From the NCBI GenBank assembly GCA_027924645.1, contig BSBN01001483.1:1736001-1800000 (forward strand): a DNA stretch of 64,000 nt. Direction: 5' to 3'. Positions 32,503-44,099 of this stretch are shown piece after piece (position 1 is the first letter of the stretch; every line of letters starts with the position of its first letter). This stretch comes from Cunninghamia lanceolata. Lineage: Eukaryota; Streptophyta; Pinopsida; Cupressales; Cupressaceae. A program made the translations under genes and the position numbers. Under the pieces are notes generated by a model that searched no databases, was not told where the DNA came from, and saw nothing but the letters and a program-made list of their open reading frames with translations.

Positions 32503-33613
32503 CAAATACTATCATATCTTTGCCTTAGGTTGTGCAAAGTGCTTGTTTAAGAAAATCACATGTATTTTCACAAACAAAATCTCAGTTATTGTGTGTTATT
32601 GTGCTTTTTAAGAAACTTACCAAGAGATAAGAAAAATCATTTGATCAAACTTCATATCAAAGCAAATCCAAATTTGATATCAAAATCCAACTTTTTCAGA
32701 GCCTCGACTAACACTGCCCTGTTTTAGTGCCATCTTTGTCTGCTTTTGGTGCCATTTACCTGTGGATTGGTGCTATTTGTAGATTGACTTGTTTGAAACT
32801 GAGACTAATTCCATTGTGATCTTTAGCACCTGCTTTGCCATAATCCATAGTCACCTTCCAAAAATCTGTCAGTACCCCATCCATTTTCTACTCAAATTTT
32901 GACCTTCATTTTTACCTTAGAGAATCAATCATTGGACCCTTTGCTAATACCATAATCCACTCAATTTCACGTCCATTCATCCTCATTGACCTTTGCATAC
33001 CTTTTTGGACCAAAAACAAAAAAATCCTTGCTACAAGAAATCATTCCAAAATCCAAAAACATAACCAAAATCTTCCAAATCAAAACACCTATCGAAAAAT
33101 CATCAACCAAAAACTTGTCATCCCTTTGAGCTAAAGCTAGAGCTAGATTTCATCTTTCACATCATATTTTGCTTGGAAAGTCATTAGTCAACCTTTCAAG
33201 TGATATAATCATCCTTCTTTGTGTAAGGTCATTAGTCTACCCCAAACAAAGAGAAACATCCATTTGTGCAACACAAATCTAGATCTTACCCAAGCTTAAT
33301 TTGTCGACCATCAAATCCTTTCGAAAAACATCATCCTAATCTCTCATATTGAACATCAAAATCAAAACATCAAAATCTCTTCCATCAAACCATCCTCAAG
33401 AAAACATCATCCATCATCTACCCTTTGGTCCAAATTTGTGCGAAAAGTCAATACCATCCATTCTTATCATCCTTAGATTAACACCTATCGATCATTCATC
33501 ACACTACAATCATCCCTTCACCACATCCATCTTTGGGTCCAACAATTTAATCTAAATTCTCTAAGGTATCCATCCCCCTTTCATCCTTCTCAAAATCAAA
33601 TCCATACACTTGC
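32503..33613 (+). other. E4 leader, 3' part, with repeat cluster 2
   Basis: Positions 32710-32830 hold a small second group of decayed motif copies (AGTGCCATC, GGTGCCATT, GGTGCTATT, AGCACC). The remainder is AC-rich sequence with ATCAAA and CATCC runs leading to the gag start. The 68-codon frame at 33349-33555 shows no motif. Confidence 0.5.
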
Positions 33614-36060
33614 ATGCCCATAACTAGATCACAACACAAGAAGAATCAAGCAATGGCAGATTTTGGAATGCCTAATACCAACAACAATAACATACCAATC
33701 AACCAAACACACAATCTACCTACGATCTTTCAAATCCTGACATATAATCCAAATGAAAATCCCTTCCATTTCTTACAACCACCACCACCACAAAACATCC
33801 CTACCATGTCCCAAGATGATCTAGATGTCTTGAGGTTTACACAAGACATCAATAGCATGGACCTCCTTGACAAAATCCTAACGTCAGATCCAATAGATAT
33901 CTTGATTATCTCCTCAAAACTGGTGCTCAACCACCCCACAAAATGATATCGTCCCAACCATCCGCCTCTAACATCAATCCTACCACATCCTCCCAACCAT
34001 CTACATCAAACACCCAACCATCTACATCACACACCCAACCTATCATCTCACAAACCTCAACTCCCACCGTATCTAATGCCACCACAAGCTCTAATGTCAC
34101 CACATCTACAATCCCTGCAATTGTCTCTAATCCTACCACCTCCCAACCCATCATCACATCCACTACCACAACTACCATAAACTCTTCCGTTCCACAAATC
34201 ACCTTGGGCATACAAGGGAACCTCACGCACGCAAGTGCTTCCACAAGTGTCCCTCCACTTAACCCTCAAACCATAGCATACATGCGACAATTATTTTTGC
34301 AACCACCTTTAAACATGTCCAACCCATCCAACATCAATCCATCTCATGTCAACCCATCCAACGTCAACCCATCTAGTGTTAATCCTTCCCATCTCACATA
34401 TCTACAAAACCCCCTAGCATCATCAACACATCATAATCCCAACCCTCAAATACCTCCCCATATTCTCCAACAAATCCACACCTATCAACAACAACTCACA
34501 CAAAACACCACCCCATAGTACCAAAACACAACCTCCCAAAACCTCCAACATCAAACCACACCTAATCTCCAACACCTCATCCATCAGCAAAATCAAACAC
34601 CCCAACCACAATCAAGACTGGATCTCACAACTGTTGTACATGCCTTGATCCAAAAGATAGATGATATGCAAACTGGGGGCAAGCGCAAGCACTATTCCTT
34701 TAAGGATATTTGTCCCTATCCATTTGATCAGACATTGTACATGCCCCCTTTCCCCAAGAATTTTGAAATGCCAAAATTTGACAAATACAAGGGAAAGGGA
34801 GACCCTAGGGATCACCTTAGGGAGTTTTACCTCGCTTGCTTAGAAGTCTCAAACAATGATACATATCTAATGAGACTATTTCCAAGAAGCCTTGGTGGAC
34901 AAGCCATTGAGTGGTTCGTACATCTTCCCCCAGGCATTAGGTCTTTCCCTGAGCTTGTGGAAAAATTTGTAAAACATTTCTCCTATAACTTTGAGCATGA
35001 AATATCTATGATAGACCTTTGCAACACAAAACAAAAAAGCAGAGAATCCTTTGCTTCCTTCTTGCAGAGGTGGAGAAGCTTAGCAAGCAAACTCCCTTTT
35101 CCAATTCCTGAAAAACAAATCGTCACCATGTTTGTGACTAAACTCAATCAGGAAATAGGGTTCCATTTAAAAATCCTTGGTGCGTCTACCTTTGAAGAAG
35201 TCATCGACAAAGGTACAACCATCGAATGGGCCCTCATCGCCAAGGGCTCTATCAAATTATATGACTACAAGTCCAACAACAACAACAACAACAAACTCCA
35301 TATCAACACCCCCAATATAAACAACAACGCCAACACACAATCAAACGACAAACCATGCTATTGGGGGAAGAATGAGAACACCTTGAATGATGGTGTCATA
35401 GATGTGAAAGCTGTCCAACATGTATAGAATCAACTAGCCGCACATACATATACCACCAATGTAAATAACCCAAGGGGGCAAACTAAACAAAACAAACCTC
35501 GAAGGCAATTCACACCCTTAGGGGAACCCATCGAGGATATCCTCAACATATGTCTCAAGAAAAGTTTGATAATGCTCCCACTTGTTAAACCCAGTCAAGA
35601 GAATGAGCTCAAAGCCATGTGGTACAATGAAAATGATTATTGTGACTACCACCGCATTGTGGGCCACAAAACTGTTGACTGCATGAAATTGAAACATTGC
35701 ATGCAAGACCTCATCGATCAAAATCAAGTCAGCCTTGATCAGAGCACCCAACCATCGCCAAACACTAATCTTAGAGCTTACAAGGATCCAATGCCCAATC
35801 ATAACAAAGCCTCCTCATCCAATCAAGCCTACAATGTCACCCCACCTCCCGCATCCTATGACTCTATCGTAGGGCAGATAGAACCATCATCTAACTGTGT
35901 CAACACAATCACCATTCAGGACCAAGCACCTGATTACACCATCGCAACTCGTCGTGGTCGCGTATCCATCCGTACAACCCCTACCACTGATCAAATGCCT
36001 GCATCCACATCAAAATCTCTACCCTCTCGTCCAACCACACATCCATCACCTACCAATTAG
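33614..36060 (+). pseudogene. E4 Gag
   Basis: Starts MPITRSQHKK at 33614, shifts frame near 33940, then stays in one frame with stops at 34516 and 35425 (both TAG) to the TAG at 36058. The N-terminal 300 residues are Asn/Thr/Ser/Pro-rich low complexity. The retrotransposon Gag (capsid) domain lies at about 34700-35270, with KFDKYKGKGDPRDHLREF, SLGGQAIEWF and FSYNFE signatures, and is clearly homologous to E5. A zinc-knuckle-like YCDYHRIVGHKTVDC (about 35637) follows. It would form the particle and bind the RNA. Confidence 0.85.
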
Positions 36061-37923
36061 TACAACCTTCTAGAACATCTAGGAAAGACCCCCGCACAAA
36101 TATCCATACTTGAGCTACTCCACACATCACCTCTCCACAAAGACATCCTTGACAAAGCACTCTTGGAAACCTAAGTTCCTGCCAACTTGAATGTGACTCA
36201 ATTCCAAGCCATGGTAGGACATATCGCCATGCCACATCATCTCACATTTTTAGAAAAGGATCTTCCTGGTCGAGAACACTTACATAATGACACCTTACAC
36301 ATCGAAGTCTGTAGCCAAAAGCATACCATCAAAAGATTCTTAATAGATGGTGGCTCTGGCCTAAACATATGCACTCTTAAATTACTAAAACACTTGGGAT
36401 ACTCAGATGTGGTTGTAGACACCAGTGAGTGCATCACAATCAAAGGGTATGATAACACTGAACGACTATCTGAAGGACCCATCAAGCTCCCTATTCAAGT
36501 AGGATAGAAGATAATGGAAACAAAATGTCAGGTCCTTGATCTTGACCTACCCTACAACACTCTTCTCAGCTGACCATGGATCCATGCCATGCAAGCGGTC
36601 CCCTCTACATTCCATCAATGCCTCAAGTTCCCCCACAATGACATGGAAGTAACTATCTATGCCGATCCCCGCCCCTTCCAATATTACAGTTTCTTGGAGG
36701 GCCATGACCACACCTTCTGTCCATATAACAAAGCCATTACCAAAACCAATCCTACAACTTCCACCTCATACATCAACCCTGCCAACATTGCCACCACTTC
36801 ATCCCAAACACCACCACTGCCCGAGGTCAAGATCAAGCTCAGTGACATGGGATGTGGGGAATATGACCTACATGGTACCTTTTGCATGGGCACATTACCC
36901 AATCCTAAAATGTTTGGCATCCCAAAGATAGAAATAGACAACACAGTCGTCATCAAGTGTAAACCATCACCCATCTTTGAGAAGAAACATCTCCTGGATC
37001 AAGATGTGCTCGAAGACATATCATCCTAGCTGTATAAGGATGAAGAGACTGAGCAAGAAGCCCCCACCATACCAACAGAAATCTATGGTAAAGGGTTAGA
37101 AATTGTCAAAAACATGGGCTATAAAGGACAAGGCGGTATCGGCCTTCATGAGCAGGGGATCGTGGAACCAGTCCAAGCGACAAGAAATCCTTATACCTAA
37201 GGATTGGGATATGGTCAAAGGCAATGTATCCTCACTACCGATGAATGTATCTTAGCCGAGGTCGCTACAGTCTCCCTTGAAGTCGATAATGTCAACGAAA
37301 TGGGCCATCAAGATTCCTTTAGTGATTTTTCTAATTTCTTCAACTCATCCATATGTACCATCTACATAGTCACCACCCTAGCCTCTTCATCCAATGACGT
37401 GCCCCTTATATACCCGAACCTCATAGACTGGGACCAACAGGGACCTCTTGTCTTCGACGTAGCACCAAATGATGAGGCAATCGCTGAAATGATGGGGGTT
37501 AGAGATCACTTCCCCTTGGGAGATCATAGAGTAGGATACATCATCGAACTTGATATGGCTGCTTATTTTGGAGAGACAACCCTTGCTTCCAGTCATAAAA
37601 ATATAAAAATCAAACATGGATCTGATGGTGAAAACCATTCCATGGCAGTGTTAGATCCCAAAAAAGTAAAAATAAAAGATGTATCCCCTGGTGAAAACCT
37701 CCACGAGGCACCAGGAGATGGAAGCATGGGCCTTCCCAAGATAGACAAAGTATATCCTGACAGATTATTCGTCCTAGTGGAGCCAGCTCAAGAGATGAAT
37801 CTTGGGATGGAAGAAGAGCTAAAAATCACTTTCAGGGTAGAATCTCTCAGCGCCATAGAGCAGGAAAACTTCTTGGCCTTCTTTAAACGCATCATAATTT
37901 TGCATGGACTTATGCAGACATGA
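36061..37923 (+). pseudogene. E4 protease, G-patch and linker of pol
   Basis: This continues in the Gag frame. The aspartic protease lies at about 36187-36620 with active site FLIDGGSGLNIC (Asp codon 36346-36348); DGGS for DTG is normal in the Tat group. Stops occur at 36505, 36571, 37027 and 37198. A G-patch-like segment, VKNMGYKGQGGIGLHEQGI, lies at about 37105-37165. Then comes a 239-codon linker (37204-37923) with the motif pair DGENHSMAVLD and SPGENLHEAPG (37620-37715), which recurs in modified form after integrase. The frame shifts near 37895 into RT. Confidence 0.8.
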
Positions 37924-39270
37924 CAGGGCTAGATCCCGCTTTGGTTGTCCATCACCTTGCAGTACGGCCTAATGTAAAACCAGTAAAATAGAAGCTCAGT
38001 AAAATGAACCTTCAGGTGGCTCTCCTAGTCAAAGAAGAGCTAAAGAAACTACTGGATGTTGGGTTCATTCACCCAATTGATTATCCTGAATGGGTTTCCA
38101 ACCTAGTACTAGTAGGCAAACCAGATGGCTGAATCTACTGCTGCACCGACTTCTGAGACCTTAACAAAGCTTACCCAAAGGATGACTTCCCGTTACCTAA
38201 CCTTGACATGATAGTGGATCTTACGGCAGGACATGAGATGTTATCCCTCATGGATGGTTTTTTAGGGTATAACCAAATCAGAATCACCGAAGAGGATCAG
38301 CATAAGATAGCCTTCATATGCCCATGGGGGATGTACTGCTAGGTGGTAATGCTGTTTGGCCTAAAGAATGTTGGAGCCACGTATCAACGAGCTATGACAG
38401 TCATCTTCCATGACCTTTTCCACCACATCATGGAAGATTATGTGGATGACTTGCTAGGAAAATCAAAGATAAGGGAGGAACACTAGATGTATAGGCAAAG
38501 ATCTTTGACCGATTAGAGCAATACAATGTTTCCTGAATCCAAAGAAATGTGTCTTCGGGGTCACCTCCGAAAAACTTTTGGGATACATAGTCTCCAGAAG
38601 AGGAATTGAGGTAGATCCCACAAAAGTCAAGGCCATCACTAAAATGCCTCCTCTGAAAACCTTAAAACAACTAAGAAGTCTACAAGGCAAAGTCCAGTCC
38701 ATTCGTCAGTTCATTGCTCAACTGGCTGATAAATGTCAACCATTCCAACATCTACTCAGAAAAGACACAACTTTTGTCTGGAACACTCATTGTTAGGCTA
38801 CCTTTGACTAGCTAAAAGAATACCTGGCTAATCCCCCTGTTCTACCTCCACCGAGGTAAGGAGAACCCCTCCTGTTATATATCTCAGCAATAGAGACAGC
38901 TATCAGAGCCTTACTAGCACAACATGATGAACAAGGGAAGGAAAGAGACATCTATTACATCAGCCACACCCTGATCTTATATGAGCTAAACTATACACCA
39001 ATTGAATGAGCATGTCTGGCCCTAGTCTTTACTTCACAAAAATTAAGACACTACATGCTCAATCATGAGACCAAGCTCATTGCCAAGATCGATCCATTGA
39101 AATATCTGCTAAATAGAGTTGCTCTTACTAGGAGAATGGCAAAATGGGTCATGATTCTCACTAAATTTGACATTGAATATACTAAAAGAAAAGCCATTAA
39201 AGGATAGGTTATCGCTGATCAGATGGCTGAAGCACCCATTCCTGTAGAACATCCTACACTGGTAGAATTC
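37899..39270 (+). pseudogene. E4 reverse transcriptase and first RNase H
   Basis: RT runs from about 37990 (VKEELKKLLDVGFI) through DLNKAYPKDDFPLPN and LSLMDGFLGYNQI to the catalytic YVDD (38439-38450), with stops near 37987, 38131, 38152 and 38341 and a frameshift near 38465. The connection follows with GYIVSRRGIEVDP (38578) and the usual LRSLQGKVQSIRQFI. The RT-linked RNase H-like domain spans about 38780-39130 (LLLYISAIETAIRALLAQ, TPIE, LRHYML). It copies the genomic RNA into DNA. It is inactivated here. Confidence 0.85.
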
Positions 39271-39889
39271 CCTAACAAAGCCATCTTGAATATAACACTG
39301 GCAACATAAACATGGAGAAGGTACTTCGATGGATCATACACACACAGAGGCTCTGGAGTAGGCATCCTGTTTGTTACCTCTCAAGGGGACACAATCCCCA
39401 AGTAATTCAAAATCATATTCCCATGTACCAACAATGTCGTAGAGTATGGGGCCCTTATCATAGGTCTCCGAATGGCAATCAAATGGAGAATTGAGAAGTT
39501 GACTATGTATGGAGACTCTCAACTGGTCATCTGACAGGTAAATAATGAGTACAAGACCAAGGACGATAAACGCCTACCTTATAAAAAGATGGTCGATGAC
39601 TTCAAGGACTACTTTGATGATATCCACTTCGAGAAAATCCCAAGGCTCAACAACAAAGTGGTAGATGCCATGGCCACCATCGGATCCCTAGTCGACATGA
39701 AGAAAGACAACAAGAAGTGTGAGTTCCTGATAGAAGAACTCCCTATCCCAGCATATGATGTTCCTCAATTGGAACTAGTGTGCGAAGTCATTGGTCCCCT
39801 ATCCCCATGGTATCAACAAACCTACCTATACCTCCATGATAATATCATCCCCCCTAACCTATCCACCTCACAATGAAAATCTTTCATCT
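39271..39889 (+). pseudogene. E4 second (archaeal-type) RNase H
   Basis: A second RNase H module begins RYFDGSYTHRGSGVGIL (Asp codon about 39328) and continues with NNVVEYGALIIGL and MYGDSQLVI, giving the Asp, Glu, Asp series of RNase HI. An intact 95-codon piece (39589-39876) links it to integrase. A dual RNase H is the established mark of the Tat lineage. Stops at 39307, 39403 and 39530 break it. Confidence 0.8.
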
Positions 39890-41249
39890 GCTGAGCCTCC
39901 CACTTCATCCTTGTAGGAGATACCCTATACAAAAGGAGTCTTGATGGCATGCTTCTATGATGTTTAGACTGTAGGGAAGTTGAGGTGGCCTTGCAAGAGG
40001 TACACACAGGCATCTGTGGGGCACATTCAAGTGGACCCGCTCTATCTAAAAAGATCCTGAGGACCAGATACTATTGGCCAACCATGGACCGAGATGCCTA
40101 CTGGTTTATCAAAAAATGTCTACCATGTCAACAGCATGGAGATCTCATCCACGCACCAGCACAAGAATTGCAACCAATCATGACGCTGTGGCCTTTCTCA
40201 TAGTGGGGACTCGACCTCGTAGGCAAAATACATCCCCCATCCTCCAATGGCCATAAGTTCATAATCACTGCTACCGAGTACTTCACTAAGTGGGTGGAAG
40301 CAATACCACTCACCTTCACCACTGGAACCCAGATATCCAAATTCATCCTCCATTATATCATATGTCGCTATGGTATCCCTCATTCCATTATCATCGACAA
40401 TGGAAAACCATTCAAGAACCAAGAAGTTTGCACTTTGTGCGAAAAATTCCAAATCCAACACCATTTCTCCACACCATATTACCCTCAAGGAAATGGTCAA
40501 GCCAAAGCTTCAAATAAAACCATCATGCGCATCCTAAAGAAGATGGTTAATGAAGCTAGCCATGACTGGCACCTCCAACTTAACCTCACCCTATGGGCCT
40601 ATCGAACAAGCGTCCGCACCCCCACATGAGCCACTCCATTTTCCTTAGTATTTAGATCTAAAGCCATTTTACCTATTGAGGTCAAGCTCCCATCCCTATG
40701 AGTATCCTTGCAAAACATAATCAATGATGAGGAATACTAAGTCGCATGGTTGCATCAGCTAGAATTACTGGATGAGAAATGCCTGAATGTGTTGAACCAC
40801 CTGCAGGCCTATCAAAATCACCTCAGAAGAAGCTACAACAAGAGGATTAGAAACTAAAATTTGAAGTAGGTGATCTTGTCCTTACAGAAAATTAGAAGAA
40901 CTTGCAGGAGCATCCTAAGAAAGGAAAGTTCGAGCCCAATTGGCTAGGACCTTACATCATCACAGCCGACTATGGATCAGGAGCATACCAGCTTGCAACA
41001 CCTGAGGGGTAGCCTCTGGATGAGCCTATGAACATCCTATATCTAAAAAAATTCTATGCATAACCCATCCGGTATGCCAATTAGAAAATCAAAGAAATGA
41101 AAAAAAAAATCAAAAAAAAAATCAAGAAAAAACCCTAGTGCAATAAAAACTTCTAATGGTGAAAATCACTTTAGTGACACCTTGGATTGGTACCATGGTG
41201 AAAACCTATTTCAAGCACCATGTGTAGTGGTTGGTTCTACCATCTAATA
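39890..41249 (+). pseudogene. E4 integrase and polyprotein tail
   Basis: The zinc-binding H-H-C-C region lies at about 39990-40140 (EVHTGICGAHSSG, CLPCQQHG). The catalytic core has Asp at 40213-40215 (GLDLVG) and Asp at 40396-40398 (IIDNG). The Glu expected 35 residues on is Lys (AAA, 40504-40506), where E5 keeps Glu. The C-terminal domain (VGDLVL, NWLGPYIITADYGSGAYQLA) ends at TAA 41061; no chromodomain. After a Lys-rich linker the tail NGENHFSDTLDWYHGENL lies at 41155-41208 in a frame ending TAA 41247. Confidence 0.82.
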
Positions 41250-41948
41250 AGTCCTCTTTCCATCACAACACTCCATATCGCACACATCCCATGGCTTGGA
41301 ATTATGAGACATCGAATCCTATCGCCCATCCTGCACTATCCCAACCAAGGCTAACCCATCGAACAAGGATCCTTGTAAGATTCTTTTTTACATCACAAAA
41401 TCAAAAAATCCCAAAAACAACACAATTCACTGTAAATCACCCCATACATCAATCTCGCTACAACTCGCAATCATCAAAACACACATCAATCCTCACCATC
41501 ACACCCATCCCAAACCATTCCCACATCATCAAGTCATGCCAGAACTACATATTCATCTCAACCACATCTTGAAAGTACCTTGATCCCATGGACATAGGGT
41601 ACGTAGGCAGTTTGGAATACGAAGGAAGTTTCTAGTACTCAGGTACCTAAGATGCACCCATCCACCCCGTTTGGATGGTCCCCATACAATTTGAGCTTTC
41701 TAGATCTAATAAATGAGACACACGCTAAAGTACACTTGAAGCATGTCCCCTAACGCAAAAATCATCAATCAACACACCAACTATAATCCCACGCATAGCC
41801 TGACTATCCTTTTGCCCACCTTTCAAAAATTATCCAACAAAATCCAACTGATTTGCATCCTAGGATGTATCGTTCGTACAATGGACAAGAATCTGTCATT
41901 CTATCAACATGTATCTTGGCAAGAATACACAAAGGCTATTTGTATCTT
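41250..41948 (+). other. E4 spacer after pol, no gene supported
   Basis: AC-rich sequence. The frames at 41231-41572 and 41743-42018 are low-complexity and run into the repeats that follow. Confidence 0.45.
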
Positions 41949-42850
41949 TCTGTTGGTCTTTTTGATTATTGATTTTTATCTTTTGTCTCACTCTAGGTCA
42001 TCTCCAAAGCTACCTTAGTCTTTTTGATTATTGATTTTTATCTTTTGTCTCACTCTAGGTCATCTCCAAAGCTATCTTTTGTCTCCTCCAACTTACTCTC
42101 ACTAATCATCACCTAGGTCATCTCATACCTTTGTGAACTGTATCCTATATTGCTATAGCAAACTAAGAAATGCTCTCAATTAATGTTATGCAACTACTGT
42201 TACTAGCTCAAATCATCATCCTAACCATCTGGGCCTAGATTTCGTAATCACCTAGCCTATTCCCCCCCACCTTCCCAAATACCCTCACTAATCCTAACTA
42301 TTTGTATCTTTTTGTTGGTCTTTTTGATTATTAATTTTTATCTTTTGTCTCACTCTAGGTCATCTCCAAAGCTACCTTGATCTCATTATATCATGGGAAG
42401 TGGCGGACAACACCTCGAGTAGACATGGTCATTATTTCTGTGTGCTGTGCTTGTGGGTTGGTTTCATTACTCCAAGAATAGTATTCATATCTTGCATCCT
42501 GGGTCAGTTCTAGCATAATGTGCCTTATTTACATATACAGGCATCAAACCCTTATATGTACTATTTGCACTCATCGCTATGAGTCCCCTTCCTAGGCTAG
42601 GCAAGGTTATACTACCTTGGGCACGCAGGAAATCAACCTATTGTTTGTGAGTCTAGTCCATGCAATCATGGGATATATATCATCACCTAGGTCATCTCAT
42701 ACCTTTGTGAACTGTATCCTATATTGCTATAGCAAACTAAGAAATGCTCTCAATTAATGTTATGCAACTACTGTTACTAGCTCAAATCATCATCCTAACC
42801 ATCTGGGCCTAGATTTCATAATCACCTAGCCTATTCCCCCCCTTCCCAAA
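41949..42850. repeat. Interleaved segmental duplications in the E4 spacer
   Basis: A roughly 63-bp unit (TCTTTTTGATTATTGATTT...CATCTCCAAAGCTA) occurs at about 41957-42017, 42018-42080 and 42314-42376. A second, roughly 165-bp unit (from TCATCACCTAGGTCATCTC through CTCAATTAATG to CACCTAGCC) occurs at about 42107-42268 and again at 42675-42840, nearly identical. The interleaving suggests a recent local rearrangement, such as template switching during reverse transcription. Confidence 0.8.
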
Positions 42851-43243
42851 TCCCCTCACTAATCCCACTCCTCCAACTTACTCTCACTAAACACATCCCA
42901 AACCAAACCAAATCCCCCCTCAATGACATCTTGTCTTATGACCTAACAATTAACTCAAACACCCCCCCTCCCCCAATCTAGCCACTTCCAATCCTATCCA
43001 TACTCCATCCATTCACCCTTACAACCACCCCCCCCCCTTCCCCTGCCGCATAGCCCCACACCCAGGGTCCAACAAAGAATATCATGTGTATCAAGACTTA
43101 ATCATCTCACCTACCAACTAGTTTGCATCTCACCTATCACCCAGTTTGCATCTCACACACCAACTAGTTTACATCTCACACATCACGTAGTTTGCATCTC
43201 ACTTATCACCTAGTTTTGCATCCCATATACCATTCAGTTATCA
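42851..43243 (+). other. E4 spacer, C-rich
   Basis: Poly-C-interrupted sequence (C runs at 42963 and 43027), then three to four imperfect units of about 33 bp with the core AGTTTGCATCTCAC (43120-43220). No coding signal. Confidence 0.5.
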
Positions 43244-43575
43244 TAATCATTTAACTTTGTATTTCATTAAGTGCATTTCAAAGTCATTTAGTATCCATAT
43301 CACAATCATTTAATTTGCATTTCATTAGGTGCATTTTAGAGTCATTTAGACTCCATATCATAATCATTTAATTTGCATTTCATTAAGTGCATTTTAGAGT
43401 CATTTAGTTTCCATATCATAATCATTTAATTTGTATTTCATTAAGTGCATTTTAGAGTCATTTAGAGTCCATATCATAATCATTTAATCTGCATTTCATT
43501 TAGGTCCATTTTAGAATCATTTAGTTGCACATTATATATATCATTTAACATTGCATATCATAATCATTTTAGGTT
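43244..43575. repeat. 58-bp tandem repeat, about five copies
   Basis: Units with the core CATTAAGTGCATTTTAGAG start at 43265, 43323, 43381, 43439 and 43497, a constant 58-bp step, with two or three substitutions each; degenerate copies continue to about 43700. There are no unique spacers. It sits between pol and the end of the antisense PMD gene. Confidence 0.9.
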
Positions 43576-44099
43576 GTAAACACTTAGGTGCATTTTATAA
43601 TCCTTCAATTGCATTCCATATTTCATTTCATAATCATTTAGTTACATTTGCTCACATAGCATAATCATTTAACTACATTGCATAGATCACAATCATAATC
43701 AGTTAACTACATTAGCATATTTTCATACATAACATGTGTCTATTAAGATAAACATACATTTCCATTGCATTGCATTTTACATCCATAATAAATGATTATT
43801 AATCTAAACATTTATTTGCATTATACATCATAATCCATAAATCACAAATCATGCATATATCAAAACAAGTAAACCATCATTACATCCATCATGATACATC
43901 AATAAGTACATCCATAACATCAATTCCATAAACACAACACATCCATAGCAATAAATCCACAAAGCATACTGCATCCATCAACATAAGCATCATCATAATC
44001 ATATAAGAGAATCATAAATAAACAAGTAGGCCATCAAACAACATCATATCATATATCATCATCGCCAAAAATACATCGCTCATATATACACATCAAAAA
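43576..44099. other. E4 spacer with ATCATTTA and CATCCATAA phrases
   Basis: AT-rich, low-complexity continuation of the tandem repeat followed by ACATCAT-rich DNA. No gene, promoter or terminator can be supported. It lies downstream of the PMD gene and could hold its polyadenylation region. Confidence 0.45.

Noticed and set aside
33927..34290. Long minus-strand frames opposite E4 gag
   Set aside because: They are antisense shadows of the Thr/Ser/Pro-rich N-terminal Gag region.
43244..43575. Regular repeats resembling a CRISPR array
   Set aside because: Units are contiguous 58-bp tandem copies with scattered substitutions and no unique spacers, inside a plant retrotransposon.
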